64,000 nt of DNA from an uncultured Ruminococcus sp. (GTDB lineage Bacteria > Bacillota > Clostridia > Oscillospirales > Acutalibacteraceae). This document shows, piece by piece, positions 55,041 through 63,927 of this stretch. The stretch lies in assembly GCA_902789345.1 (NCBI GenBank), contig CADANT010000019.1:24105-88104 (forward strand), written 5' to 3'. Each line of letters starts with the position of its first letter. Within the stretch, counting starts at the first letter, position 1. The notes under the pieces are model-generated. The model was not told the origin of the DNA. It searched no databases and saw nothing but the letters and a program-made list of their open reading frames with translations. Both the position numbers and the translations under genes were made by a program.

Positions 55041-57881
55041 ATGAATAATTCTAAGCGGATTAATATTTCTGCTGAAAACACCCTTTCAAAGAAATCTTTC
55101 AAAGAGAAATTCTTTGATCAAAAGTATGTAATACTGTCATTTTTTGTACCTTTTTTAATTATGGGTATTTCATTTGCAGTATTTGAAGTTTACCCTTTTG
55201 GTGACAAGCAAATACTTGTAACTGACTTTTGGCAGCAATACTACCCATTCTTCTGTGACTTTCAGTCTAAGCTGCAGGAAGGCTCGTCTATGCTGTGGTC
55301 TTGGGCAACAGGTCTTGGAACAAACTACATAGCCCTTATAGCCTACTACCTGGCAAGTCCGTTAAACCTACTGCTGTTTTTCGTGCCTGCCGAGATTTTA
55401 AGAGAAGCACTTACTGTTTCCTTAATGATAAAGATTGGCTGTGCAGGAATGTTTATGTCAATGTTCCTAAGGTATGTGTTTAAACGCAACAACTTCTCAA
55501 TAGTATTTTTCTCAATGCTGTTTGCACTGTGTGCCTTTACAATGGGTTACTACTGGAACATTATTTGGTTTGACGCCTTTGCACTGCTGCCTTTGGTTGT
55601 GCTTGGTGCGTACAAGCTGTTAGTTGACGGCAAATATAAAACATATGTGGTTGCATTGGCTTTAACAATGATTACCAACTACTATATAGGATTTTTCATA
55701 TGCATTTTTACTGTTATAGTTTTTATAGCTATAATGGTTATCTCAAAGCCGGGCTGGAAAGTATTTTTCAAAAAGCTGCTTACCATTGCCGGTTTTTCGG
55801 TACTTGCCCTGTGCATAGGTGCATTGTTTATGCTGCCGGCTGTATTTGCACTGCAAAATACACACAGCGTAAACAACACAATACCGGGCATAACCGAAAT
55901 TTACGACTGGAAGTACGAAAACAATGTTTTACAGTATCTGTCAGACATTCTGGGTAACACTGTAGCCTTTACAAAACCTACAGATAAAGAGGGACTTCCA
56001 AATATTTACTGTGGATTTATCTGCGTTTTGCTTTCTGCATTTTTCTTTAGATGCAAGCAAATAACAGTAAGAGAAAAGGTACTAAGCATAAGTGTATTGG
56101 TATTCTTCTTATACTGCTGTATTTTTGACCTGCCAAACTTTATTATGCACGGCTTCCACCTGCCAAATATGCTGCCTTACAGATTCTCATTCTTAATAAG
56201 CTTTGTACTTATTGTAATGGCGTACCGTGCATTCCTGCTTATTAACAAGGTAGACTATTGGGATATATTCATAATGGCTGTAACAGGCGCCGCATTTATA
56301 ATATTTGCATATGTTGGCCCACAAACAGTTGACGCCACAACAAAAGAACTTGACACTACAGCTGTAATTGCAACAACAGCCATAACAATAGTATATTTGG
56401 CAATATTGCTGTTAAGAAAGGTAGACATTATACCAAAGCAGGCTGTATCTGTAGGCTTGTTTGCAGTTATGCTTGTTGAAATAACCGCAGGTGCTATAAT
56501 AGGCGTAAAAACCGTAAGAGTAACAGCCCACGACGGTTATCCTGACCAAAACGAATATATGCAGGCACTAAAAACCAATATAGAAAAAAATGAAAAAGAC
56601 AAATTCTACAGAATGGAAACTCAGCAAAACTACACCATTAACGATTCCACAATATACGGTTATAATGGTGTGTCGCTGTTCTCATCTACTGTAAACGAAT
56701 CAATAACAAACTTTGTGTCCGGTATGGGTATGATAGGTTGGGACGCAGGTAACAGATACTACTACTGTGAAACATCACCTCTTACTAACTCATTCTTAGA
56801 CATTAAATATCTGCTTGCACGCCGTACCACAGCTGCAGACACAAACAACTGGACATTCTTAGAAACAAGCGGCGGTGCAAGTTCATACAAAAATATTACT
56901 CCTTTGTCGCTTGGCTTTATGACAAAGAAGGATATCAGAAGCTTTGACTATACAGAGGATGTAAACGGCAACGCTATAAAATCACCGTTTGACGCACAAA
57001 ACAGTCTGTTTAGAAAGTCTACAGGGGTAAACAAGGACATATTTACTCCTCTTGATGCAAGCCCATTGTCATCAGGCTTCCCTGTATCTATACTTTCAAA
57101 CTCATCATATTCTTGTGACGCAACCAGCGAGGCAGGAACATTAACACTTACATACGATGTTTTGGCAGACAACACACCTATCTATGCTTATACAAGCTGT
57201 GAAAACTGTACAAACAATACAATTACAATTACCTGTGGTACTAACGCAGCCAAAACCTATGAGGTTAGATTCCCTTATATTATTTCTCTTGGCGTATATA
57301 ACAAGGGCGACAAAATAAAGGTTGAAATTCCATATGCTCAGGGTACATCAGGAACATGTAATGTATGGATCTGTCAGTTTGACGAAAAGACCTACAAGCA
57401 GGGCTATGATACACTTAACGATGAATTGTTTGAAGTAACAGAAAACAACACTTCATCAATAAAGGGTACTATAACAGCTAAGGAAGACGGTGTAATGTAC
57501 ACATCAATTCCGTATGAAAGCGGTTGGACAGCCTATGTTGACGGTAAAGAAACAGAAATAACACCTATTGCCAACAACGCTTTGGTTTCTATAGACCTAA
57601 CAGCCGGCACACATACGGTTGAATTTAAGTACATACCAAAGGGATTTGTTCCGGCAGTTATTTTGTTCACAGCAGGTATATTGGTATTTGCAGCAATAAT
57701 TATCTTTGAAAATTTTTATTTGAAAAAGAAGAAAAATCGTACACTTCTTCAACCGATTGAAAGCACTGCTCTTAAAGAACTTGTTTTCTATGAGGATGAT
57801 GACGATAAAATAGATATTGCAAGCAATAAGGATAAATCAAAGTCAACACAAACCGGTAAATCCGACAAAAAGAAAAAATAA
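55041..57881 (+). CDS. YfhO family polytopic membrane protein
   Basis: 946 residues. About 13 spans occupy residues 30-475 and a final span lies near 870 (PAVILFTAGILVFAAIIIF), with a ~380-residue exterior domain between and a cytosolic Lys-rich tail. The hallmark N-terminal segment TDFWQQYYPFFCDFQ and the later WSWATGLGTNYIALIAYYLASP match the YfhO/GT-C-like family. Members are linked to glycosylation of lipoteichoic acid or other wall polymers in Bacillus and Listeria. The TDF..QY motif is the expected first-loop acidic site. AAAGG precedes the ATG. Monocistronic; ends at a strong terminator. Confidence 0.88.
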   Translation: MNNSKRINISAENTLSKKSFKEKFFDQKYVILSFFVPFLIMGISFAVFEVYPFGDKQILVTDFWQQYYPFFCDFQSKLQEGSSMLWSWATGLGTNYIALIAYYLASPLNLLLFFVPAEILREALTVSLMIKIGCAGMFMSMFLRYVFKRNNFSIVFFSMLFALCAFTMGYYWNIIWFDAFALLPLVVLGAYKLLVDGKYKTYVVALALTMITNYYIGFFICIFTVIVFIAIMVISKPGWKVFFKKLLTIAGFSVLALCIGALFMLPAVFALQNTHSVNNTIPGITEIYDWKYENNVLQYLSDILGNTVAFTKPTDKEGLPNIYCGFICVLLSAFFFRCKQITVREKVLSISVLVFFLYCCIFDLPNFIMHGFHLPNMLPYRFSFLISFVLIVMAYRAFLLINKVDYWDIFIMAVTGAAFIIFAYVGPQTVDATTKELDTTAVIATTAITIVYLAILLLRKVDIIPKQAVSVGLFAVMLVEITAGAIIGVKTVRVTAHDGYPDQNEYMQALKTNIEKNEKDKFYRMETQQNYTINDSTIYGYNGVSLFSSTVNESITNFVSGMGMIGWDAGNRYYYCETSPLTNSFLDIKYLLARRTTAADTNNWTFLETSGGASSYKNITPLSLGFMTKKDIRSFDYTEDVNGNAIKSPFDAQNSLFRKSTGVNKDIFTPLDASPLSSGFPVSILSNSSYSCDATSEAGTLTLTYDVLADNTPIYAYTSCENCTNNTITITCGTNAAKTYEVRFPYIISLGVYNKGDKIKVEIPYAQGTSGTCNVWICQFDEKTYKQGYDTLNDELFEVTENNTSSIKGTITAKEDGVMYTSIPYESGWTAYVDGKETEITPIANNALVSIDLTAGTHTVEFKYIPKGFVPAVILFTAGILVFAAIIIFENFYLKKKKNRTLLQPIESTALKELVFYEDDDDKIDIASNKDKSKSTQTGKSDKKKK

Positions 57882-57904
57882 TAATTAATAATTCCCGTAA
57901 AGGC

Positions 57905-57943
57905 AAAATCAGCGATAAGATAATAAATCTTATCGCTGATTTT
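57905..57943 (+). terminator. Terminator after the YfhO-like gene
   Basis: AAAATCAGCGATAAGAT and ATCTTATCGCTGATTTT form a perfect 17-bp stem followed by TTTATTTC. Confidence 0.85.
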
Positions 57944-58032
57944 TTATTTCCTTATATAAATACATAATTGCAAGGATTTGCTTTTTGATATATAATTACC
58001 TAGTTATAAGATAAGAAAGGTAAGTGTAAAAT

Positions 58033-58959
58033 GTGATTTTTGATTACTTAACTACAGTCGGCGGTCAGGTGCTTATATTATTTATTCTTATTGCCGTGGG
58101 CTATATCTGTGGCTTAGTTGGCTTTATGAATAAAGATACTGCCAAACATATAACAAACATTGTTTTATATTTTGTTACACCCTGCGTAATTATAGACGCA
58201 TATCAGGTTGATTTTGACCCCAATATTTTAACCAATCTGGGAATAACAGCGCTTTGCGCCATAGGTGTCCACATTGTTTCAATTATTGTAGCTACCTTGG
58301 TTTTCCGTGGAAAGAATATTAATAAAAGGTCTGTACTTCGTTTTGGCGCAATATTTTCAAACTGCGGCTTTATGTCGCTGCCGCTTCAACAAGCGATTAT
58401 CGGCAAAGAGGGCGTGCTGTACGGTGCAGCATTTGTATGTATATTTAATATATTTTTATGGAGCTACGGTGTTGTATGTATGGGTGGTAAAGAGAATTTT
58501 TCAAAGAAAACTCTATTGCTTAACCCCGGAATACTTGGCGTAGTAGTAGCAGTTCTTTTATTTATTTTCTCAATAAAGCTTCCTTCAGTGATAGCGCAGC
58601 CAATTTCATATCTTGCCGGATTAAACACCCCTTTACCAATGATAATTGTTGGCTACTACCTGTCCAACAGCAAAATGAAAGAGGGACTAAAGGACAAATA
58701 CGCCTGGAGCGCTACAATATTAAGACTTTTAGTAATACCTATAATTTGCCTTGTTTTGCTTTATTTAATAGGGCTAAGAGGAAACATACTTATTACAGTA
58801 GCTATTGCCGTAAGTGCCCCGGCAGCCGCTACAACCACGATGTTTGCCGCAAAATTTGATAGGGACACTGAACTGTCGGTAAACATAGTATCACTGTCAA
58901 CCATATTCTCTATAGTTACAATGTCATGCATAGTAGCAATAACAAATATGCTTGCATAA
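58033..58959 (+). CDS. AEC family transporter (auxin efflux carrier-type)
   Basis: 308 residues, about ten membrane spans arranged as two halves. Family features are the start VLILFILIAVGYICG, the helix break NCGFMSLPL around residue 115, GLNTPLPMIIVGYYL near 200 and SAPAAATTTMFA near 265. Such proteins export organic acids such as malate or other small anions. The likely start is GTG at 58033 with AAAGGTAAG upstream. Two bases earlier an ATG is followed at once by TGA, so it cannot be used. No operon partner. The following DNA is the toxin-remnant region. Confidence 0.85.
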   Translation: MIFDYLTTVGGQVLILFILIAVGYICGLVGFMNKDTAKHITNIVLYFVTPCVIIDAYQVDFDPNILTNLGITALCAIGVHIVSIIVATLVFRGKNINKRSVLRFGAIFSNCGFMSLPLQQAIIGKEGVLYGAAFVCIFNIFLWSYGVVCMGGKENFSKKTLLLNPGILGVVVAVLLFIFSIKLPSVIAQPISYLAGLNTPLPMIIVGYYLSNSKMKEGLKDKYAWSATILRLLVIPIICLVLLYLIGLRGNILITVAIAVSAPAAATTTMFAAKFDRDTELSVNIVSLSTIFSIVTMSCIVAITNMLA

Positions 58960-59053
58960 TAAAATGGCCCTATAATAAAAATCGGGGTAGGAAAAAAGTC
59001 TTTTCTATTTTTTGTGTATGTTGTAGAAGCACCTTTATTCTTTACCCCTTTAA

Positions 59054-59714
59054 TTACCCCCTTTTTGGTGTGCGATTTACATAATTCGCATTATAAACCA
59101 AAATTCTATTATTCCCGACATAATAAGTATGGAATCCATCTACCTTAAAATTATAAAACTTAACAGCTTTATCAACTAAGTTTTCTCGATAAAGCTGTTC
59201 AACAAAAATACATCCCAATTTTTATTAATAGGTTCTGTACCTATCCACAACGCCTCACCTACCCACAACACCTCGGCTCTGACAAAGCATTTATCTTCCA
59301 CATAATGCGTGTAGTCATATATTGAAATATTTTCACCATTTATTGTAAAATAAACAATACTTGGTGTTTCTCTGATATATGTTTCAAAAACCGGTTTAAT
59401 CTATACTACTAATGTTTCTGCATCGGCAGCATAAACCATATATCCAAGCTTAATTTTTTTAAATTATAACCAAGCTACTTGCGTTAAGAACAAGCGTACC
59501 TGCAACAAAGCGTTTTATTGTGGTGGTCATACCGCCGGTGAATACAGCTGTTGCTGTTACACCTGTTTGAAAAATATTATATGCTTTGCTTTCGTGTAGT
59601 TTTGCATTTAATGCGGCAATATCACCGTTTTCGAAAGCTTTATCAACAAGTGCTATTGCTGTTTCTTTGATAAATTTACCAAAGCCGGATATACATTTAA
59701 TTTCATACCCAAAA
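59054..59714 (-). pseudogene. Degenerate HINT (intein-like) pre-toxin module, copy 1
   Basis: Minus-strand pieces in several frames rebuild a nearly whole polymorphic-toxin HINT domain. In order: GDFGYEIKCISGFGKFIKE, KAFENGDIAALNAKLHESK, RFVAGTLVLNASSLVII then TAA; KIKLGYMVYAADAETLVV then TAG; IKPVFETYIRETPSIVYFTI and VRAEVLWVGEALWIG; and after a frame shift VKFYNFKVDGFHTYYVG with ILVYNANY. The N-terminal self-cleaving Cys (CFVAGT) is Arg here. There is no start codon and no toxin tip of note after it. It follows the 274-residue immunity gene. Dead by at least two stops and two frame shifts. Confidence 0.75.
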
Positions 59715-59757
59715 TCTCCTATTTGTAATCAGTTTGCTTTACAACCCTTGCAAAATT

Positions 59758-60582
59758 TTAAACAAATTCATTATATCTCATCAATAATGAAGGTCCTTTA
59801 GAGGAATTATCGTTACACAATGCAAACAGTAATATTTCTGCATTATTATCAGCTATTTTCCCTTCAAAGAATCTATACAATTTATAAGGAGGATAAATAT
59901 ATAAACTTCCTCTCTCTTTTATAGTAATCAAAATTGTTTTTTCAGAAATACAAACAACCGCATCTTGAGAATAGCTTGTTTTACAGTAAATCTGATTGCT
60001 AGGGAGCTCATCTGTTTTTTGATTCAAAGCAGTAATATTCATATCTTTTGTGATTTGATTATCAGGATTCCAAATACAATAATTTGCATTTTGTATAATC
60101 AGTGCAGAACCATTATCATTATCATACGAAATAATATCTTTGCCAAGAAATTCTGTGTAACGCTTTTGTTGGATAAGCTTAAAATGTTCCAAAGGCGATA
60201 ATTTAATCATATCTGCACTACTCAAATCTATTTTTACAGATAATTCTCCAGCATCAGCAAAAAGATAAATTATATTATCTTTCCCAAAATAGATGTGTGA
60301 AAAATATGTATCTGGATAATTGCTCAAATCATAACGGCAAATGTTCTCTGTTTTCAAATTCACATAAAAAGCACATTCATTTTCATAGCAAAATAACAAC
60401 AACTCATCTTCATGCTTTATAGAAAAACCTATAACAATGTCATCTTCCAATTCAATACTTTTTACCATATTCAAATCGAAATTCATTATGCTGATTCCAT
60501 GATACTCGTCATTAACGACAACATAATTGGATGTCACTTCAAGATAGTATAATTCTTCTAATTCTTTTTTTATAGTCTGCAT
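59758..60582 (-). CDS. Candidate immunity protein, beta-rich (partner of the copy-2 toxin tip)
   Basis: 274 residues, soluble, mostly short beta-strand-like segments of propeller style (VVNDEYHGISIMNFD, IIYLFADAGELSVKID, CISEKTILITIKERG). It has no known catalytic motif. GGGTGA lies 6 bases before the ATG at 60582, and the gene begins 9 bases after the stop of an RNase-like toxin tip, the classic toxin-immunity spacing. The C-terminal part (RGSLYIYPPYKLYRFFEGKI) resembles the 172-residue protein at 62811-63329 (KIFPPFGYVFYRFIDGE), so the two are probably related. Role is inferred from context. Confidence 0.6.
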   Translation of the reverse strand: MQTIKKELEELYYLEVTSNYVVVNDEYHGISIMNFDLNMVKSIELEDDIVIGFSIKHEDELLLFCYENECAFYVNLKTENICRYDLSNYPDTYFSHIYFGKDNIIYLFADAGELSVKIDLSSADMIKLSPLEHFKLIQQKRYTEFLGKDIISYDNDNGSALIIQNANYCIWNPDNQITKDMNITALNQKTDELPSNQIYCKTSYSQDAVVCISEKTILITIKERGSLYIYPPYKLYRFFEGKIADNNAEILLFALCNDNSSKGPSLLMRYNEFV

Positions 60583-60591
60583 ATTGTCACC

Positions 60592-61030
60592 CTACTTCAT
60601 TTTAAAAATTTTGGAAGGATCAGCTGTTACGGGTGATATTTTTCCCGTCAACGGGTCTGCTTCTCCTAAGTGATTGCCTTGCTTATTAAACACTTCCAAA
60701 TGAGCACTTTCACCAGTATGAAAAGTATCACGATAATAATAGTTTCCATCTTTTTCTTTGTAAACGCGAGCACCTTTAACACGATTATTTGTTTTAAAGT
60801 ACTTACTTTTGTCCGACAAAACCGTATTTTTTTAAATTATAACCAAGCTAATTGCATTAAGAACAAGCGTACCTGCAACAAAGCGTTTTATTGTGGTGGT
60901 CATACCGCCGGTGAATACAGCTGTTGCTGTTATACCTATTTGAAAAATATTATATGCTTTGCATTTATGTAATTTTGCATTCAATGAGTCAACATCGTCA
61001 TTTTGAAAAACATTATCATTTTTACAATTC
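60592..61030 (-). pseudogene. HINT remnant fused to a colicin E3-like RNase tip, copy 2
   Basis: The minus strand reads NDDVDSLNAKLHKCKAYNIF, TATAVFTGGMTTTIKRFVAG, TLVLNAISLVII, then TAA, and in the same frame KNTVLSDKSKYFKTN leading into a 75-residue ORF (60592-60819, first possible start TTG). That ORF contains YYRDTFHTGESAHLEVF and HLGEADPLTGKISP, the pattern of cytotoxic RNase tips like colicin E3 with D-x-x-H-...-E. The middle and end of HINT are missing, so this looks like a deletion joint. The leading Cys is Arg. No ribosome site is seen for the tip. Immunity gene follows by 9 bases. Confidence 0.65.
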
Positions 61031-61098
61031 TAATCAAACATTTTTACATTAAAATGAAATCTATATTGTTTTTATGTGTAACATCCATACTAAACGCA

Positions 61099-61641
61099 TT
61101 AGTTTTTGTTAGAACATATATTCCAAAGGTCCATAAACAACGCATTCTTTACTGTCATTTGACCGTTGTCATTATCCTTAAATTTATTTATTCCTAAACA
61201 TACCTCTTCCATATCATTATAGCTTAATCTTACATATCCTTTTTGATTTAAATAATTACAAATAATTTCACTTGTATTAAATTGTTTTTTGCTATATGCT
61301 TCCTCCTTAAAACTATCTAAATATGCATCCATTCCATCTGGATCAGGATTTTCTAAGGAAAACTCATGTTGAATATAATAATAATTAACTATTTTATTTA
61401 TATTTAATATAGTTATATATTCAATTTCAATATTTTTTGCTAGAACTTTATTTACAATAAATCTTATTTCAACTGCTGGTTCATTATCATTAGTATAAAC
61501 ATTTACAGTTAAGCAATTTTTCTTAATTATATCAATTAATTCATTTAAAAAAATAATATTTTTTTTACAACCCAAGATAAAAATATCTGTATTATTATTT
61601 ATATATATTTCATCAATTGTCTTTTTTATGTCATATAACAT
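61099..61641 (-). CDS. Hypothetical protein, candidate immunity gene
   Basis: 180 residues, soluble, Asn/Ile/Lys-rich like its neighbours and more AT-rich than the housekeeping genes. AGGAGA precedes the ATG at 61641. No recognised family or motif; the middle has NPDPDGMDAYLDSF and the end NGQMTVKNALFMDLW. Its place just downstream of a degenerate HINT/toxin tip (copy 3) suggests it was that tip's immunity protein. Other explanations, such as an unrelated cargo gene, remain open. Confidence 0.5.
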   Translation of the reverse strand: MLYDIKKTIDEIYINNNTDIFILGCKKNIIFLNELIDIIKKNCLTVNVYTNDNEPAVEIRFIVNKVLAKNIEIEYITILNINKIVNYYYIQHEFSLENPDPDGMDAYLDSFKEEAYSKKQFNTSEIICNYLNQKGYVRLSYNDMEEVCLGINKFKDNDNGQMTVKNALFMDLWNICSNKN

Positions 61642-61708
61642 ATTAAAAATCTCCTATAATCTAATTTATTTGACATAATAAAATCCGTTTTACAAATAAA
61701 TAATGTTT

Positions 61709-61955
61709 TCATGATTTATCAGCTAGTTTTGTTTGATTAAAATCGAAGTCAACTTCCCCATATATTTACCCCTTTTATTACAATGTTCAAATATTCCATG
61801 TTGTGTATCTACAGCATAAAGCATATCTCCAAGCTTAATTTTTTTTAATTATAACCAAGCTAATTGCGTTAAGAACAAGCGTACCTGCAACAAAGCATTT
61901 TATTGTGGTGGTCATACCGCCTGTAAATACTACTATTACAGTAGCCTATGTATAA
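61709..61955 (-). pseudogene. HINT remnant with a second toxin tip, copy 3
   Basis: Minus strand reads VVFTGGMTTTIKCFVAGTL, VLNAISLVIIKKN stop. A one-base shift inside an A8 run opens IKLGDMLYAVD, which continues into TQHGIFEHCNKRGKYMG and then, after another shift, EVDFDFNQTKLADKS and TGA. The self-cleaving Cys is kept (CFVAGT). The tip EHCNKRGKYMGEVDFDF resembles C-termini of Rhs-type toxins, different from the copy-2 tip. No start codon. 61956-62149 holds nothing I recognise. Confidence 0.6.
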
Positions 61956-62149
61956 ATTATAAATAATTATATATAATTATTTATGTTCTATTATAATTAC
62001 ACTGATTTTAACATATTAAAAAAACTTTTAAAGAATTAGAAACTCTAGATAACAAACAATATGTATCTTTTAATGATAGGTTTTCGTGGTTAGCAAAAAT
62101 ATTTTTGCAAATTGCAACTAGCTATTGCAGTTTCAGGATTAAAATAATT

Positions 62150-62758
62150 TTATAAAAAATCAATATCCAAGCCACTTTCATTCTCAAAACTTTTCATAAC
62201 TTTATCATTTTGAGCAGAAATAAATATGTTATTTTTTACAACAACAGCAATTATTCCATCGCGACTACAAAAAACAGCACCTTCTCCATCATCTTTAGTA
62301 ATTCTAATTAAACATTTTTTTAGCTCTTCAATAAGGCCTACTTCTATTGTACCAATACAATTCAAATATTGTGTACTTTGTACTGCCAATAAATATATTA
62401 AAAAATCCTCAATATCTAGGTTAACAGTCCTAATAATATTGTTACTATCATCAAAATACATTGGTTTTTGTGTATCAAGACTTACTCCATAACAACACAC
62501 ATTTTGATATTCTTTAGCTATCATCAATACATTATTTTCAACATTAAGTTCTTTTGGAGAAGCAATATTATACATACATTTAAGTAAATCTAAATCTTCA
62601 CCAAACATTAAATAAAATTCTCTAAGAGGTTCAGGAATAGTATTTTTCAGCTTGTTTTCAATAGACACAAGTTCATATTTTAACAAAGTTTTTTTATGCT
62701 TTTTTAAAAAAATATCACACATTATCTTTAATTTATCATTAAATGTCATTTTTTCCAT
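62150..62758 (-). CDS. SMI1/KNR4 (SUKH)-like candidate immunity protein
   Basis: 202 residues. The segment IENKLKNTIPEPLREFYLMFGED (seen as IPEPLREFYLMFGED at about 37-51) is the core SUKH signature, followed by SPKELNVENNVLMIAKE and YQNVCCYGVSLD, as in SUKH immunity proteins that bind and block nuclease toxins. AGGAG precedes the ATG at 62758. Between two other candidate immunity genes, with copy 3 of the toxin remnant downstream. Its cognate toxin is not evident. AT-rich composition fits horizontal origin. Confidence 0.65.
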   Translation of the reverse strand: MEKMTFNDKLKIMCDIFLKKHKKTLLKYELVSIENKLKNTIPEPLREFYLMFGEDLDLLKCMYNIASPKELNVENNVLMIAKEYQNVCCYGVSLDTQKPMYFDDSNNIIRTVNLDIEDFLIYLLAVQSTQYLNCIGTIEVGLIEELKKCLIRITKDDGEGAVFCSRDGIIAVVVKNNIFISAQNDKVMKSFENESGLDIDFL

Positions 62759-62810
62759 ATAAAAACTCCTCTATCTGTAAATACAGCGGTTAAGGTCTTG
62801 TATAAAAAAA

Positions 62811-63329
62811 TCAATAAGCAAAAGATTCACTATGCCACATATTATTTAAAAAATCATATTGAAATTTCCAATCATTTCTTCCATACTTATCAGCAGTATT
62901 ATTATTTCCTTGACATACAACGGATAATTTTTCTCCGTCAATAAAGCGATAAAAAACATATCCAAAGGGCGGAAATATCTTCGCTATTTCATCTCCTTTT
63001 CTGGACAAAACGCATATTCTATTTTTATACATAAGATAAATATTATCTTTAGAAAGTTTTACAGTTTTCAATTCATTATACCTATGTTTAATTATACAAT
63101 TACCATCACTATCAAATAATTTTAAATTTTCATTTTCGTCATACCAAAGAATATCCTTACCATTTAAGTTAATAAATCTGTAACTAAAAGTTTTATTTTC
63201 ATATATTTCCAAGTAAATAATATCATTGCTTTCTGTAGCAAATATAATACCTTCAGCTACATAACTATATAATACATTTTCGTATTTCCAATTAACTGTC
63301 TCTGTATCACTGTTTAAATCAATTTTCAT
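62811..63329 (-). CDS. Candidate immunity protein related to the 59758-60582 product
   Basis: 172 residues, beta-rich and soluble (YLEIYENKTFSYRFIN, DILWYDENENLKLFDSDG). The stretch IFPPFGYVFYRFIDGEKLSV lines up with the C-terminal region of the 274-residue protein at 59758-60582, so it is probably a shorter or truncated relative. AAAGGGGGA precedes the ATG at 63329. No toxin is left upstream; instead a truncated group II intron lies there. The function is inferred from neighbourhood only. Confidence 0.5.
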   Translation of the reverse strand: MKIDLNSDTETVNWKYENVLYSYVAEGIIFATESNDIIYLEIYENKTFSYRFINLNGKDILWYDENENLKLFDSDGNCIIKHRYNELKTVKLSKDNIYLMYKNRICVLSRKGDEIAKIFPPFGYVFYRFIDGEKLSVVCQGNNNTADKYGRNDWKFQYDFLNNMWHSESFAY

Positions 63330-63394
63330 ATTAACTTTATCCCCCTTTCACTTGATTTTTTTAGACTAACAAATTCAATATAATTCATTTGATC

Positions 63395-63660
63395 CCCAGT
63401 TAAGAACAGTAACATTTCCCTCATATATCTGCCACATTTACACCGCAGAGTTTGGGCAGTATTGGACTTTGCTTTGTGATGCAAGCTCGTCCGCTTTGCA
63501 TATTCCTTATATGTGATTTCTGTTCATTAGACCAAGGGGTACCTTAGGATTACTTCATACTCCATCTCACGATGGACGGCACTTTCCCTCGGATAACAGT
63601 TCCTATTGCCAAGCCTGTAGTGGGACTTCCACCAGTTAGTTACTGCCCATTATGGGCAAA
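63395..63660 (-). mobile_element. Truncated group II intron RNA (domain I region)
   Basis: On the minus strand the order GTAACTAACTGGTGGAAG, CCATCGTGAGATGGA, GAACAGAAATCACATATAAG, AAGTCCAATACTGCCC and GTGGCAGATATATGAGGGAA matches the conserved 5' part of clostridial group IIB introns. The usual GTGCG start and the reverse-transcriptase/maturase ORF are missing: sequence after CTGTTCTTAACTGGGGATC passes into the 172-residue gene's upstream region. A remnant, not mobile by itself. Confidence 0.65.
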
Positions 63661-63668
63661 CAGCAAAA

Positions 63669-63699
63669 ACAAGCGGCAACCTAGTCCATCGCCACTTGT
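63669..63699 (-). terminator. Hairpin with T-run between rRNA end and intron remnant
   Basis: ACAAGTGGC and GCCGCTTGT pair with a G-U, followed by TTTTTG on the minus strand. A second terminator-like element after the rRNA operon. Confidence 0.6.
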
Positions 63700-63813
63700 T
63701 TAAATCAATTTCCTTTTTACGGTTTTACCCCAACTATTAACGCAGAGCAAAAATTTCAAAATATTTATAACATTGTCATTCATTTATATGTGGATAAAAT
63801 AATACCTAAAAAT

Positions 63814-63838
63814 AAAAAAATCCAGACATATGTCCGGA
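63814..63838 (-). terminator. Terminator of the rRNA operon
   Basis: TCCGGACA-TA-TGTCTGGA followed by TTTTTTTATTTTT on the minus strand, about 90 bases after the 23S 3' end. There is no 5S gene between. Confidence 0.75.
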
Positions 63839-63927
63839 CTGGAGAACAAAATATTCTTTTGCACCCTGAAAACTGAATAAAGAATCACAGATGATTTGTG
63901 TATTTAAAGCCAAACCAATTGATCTAT

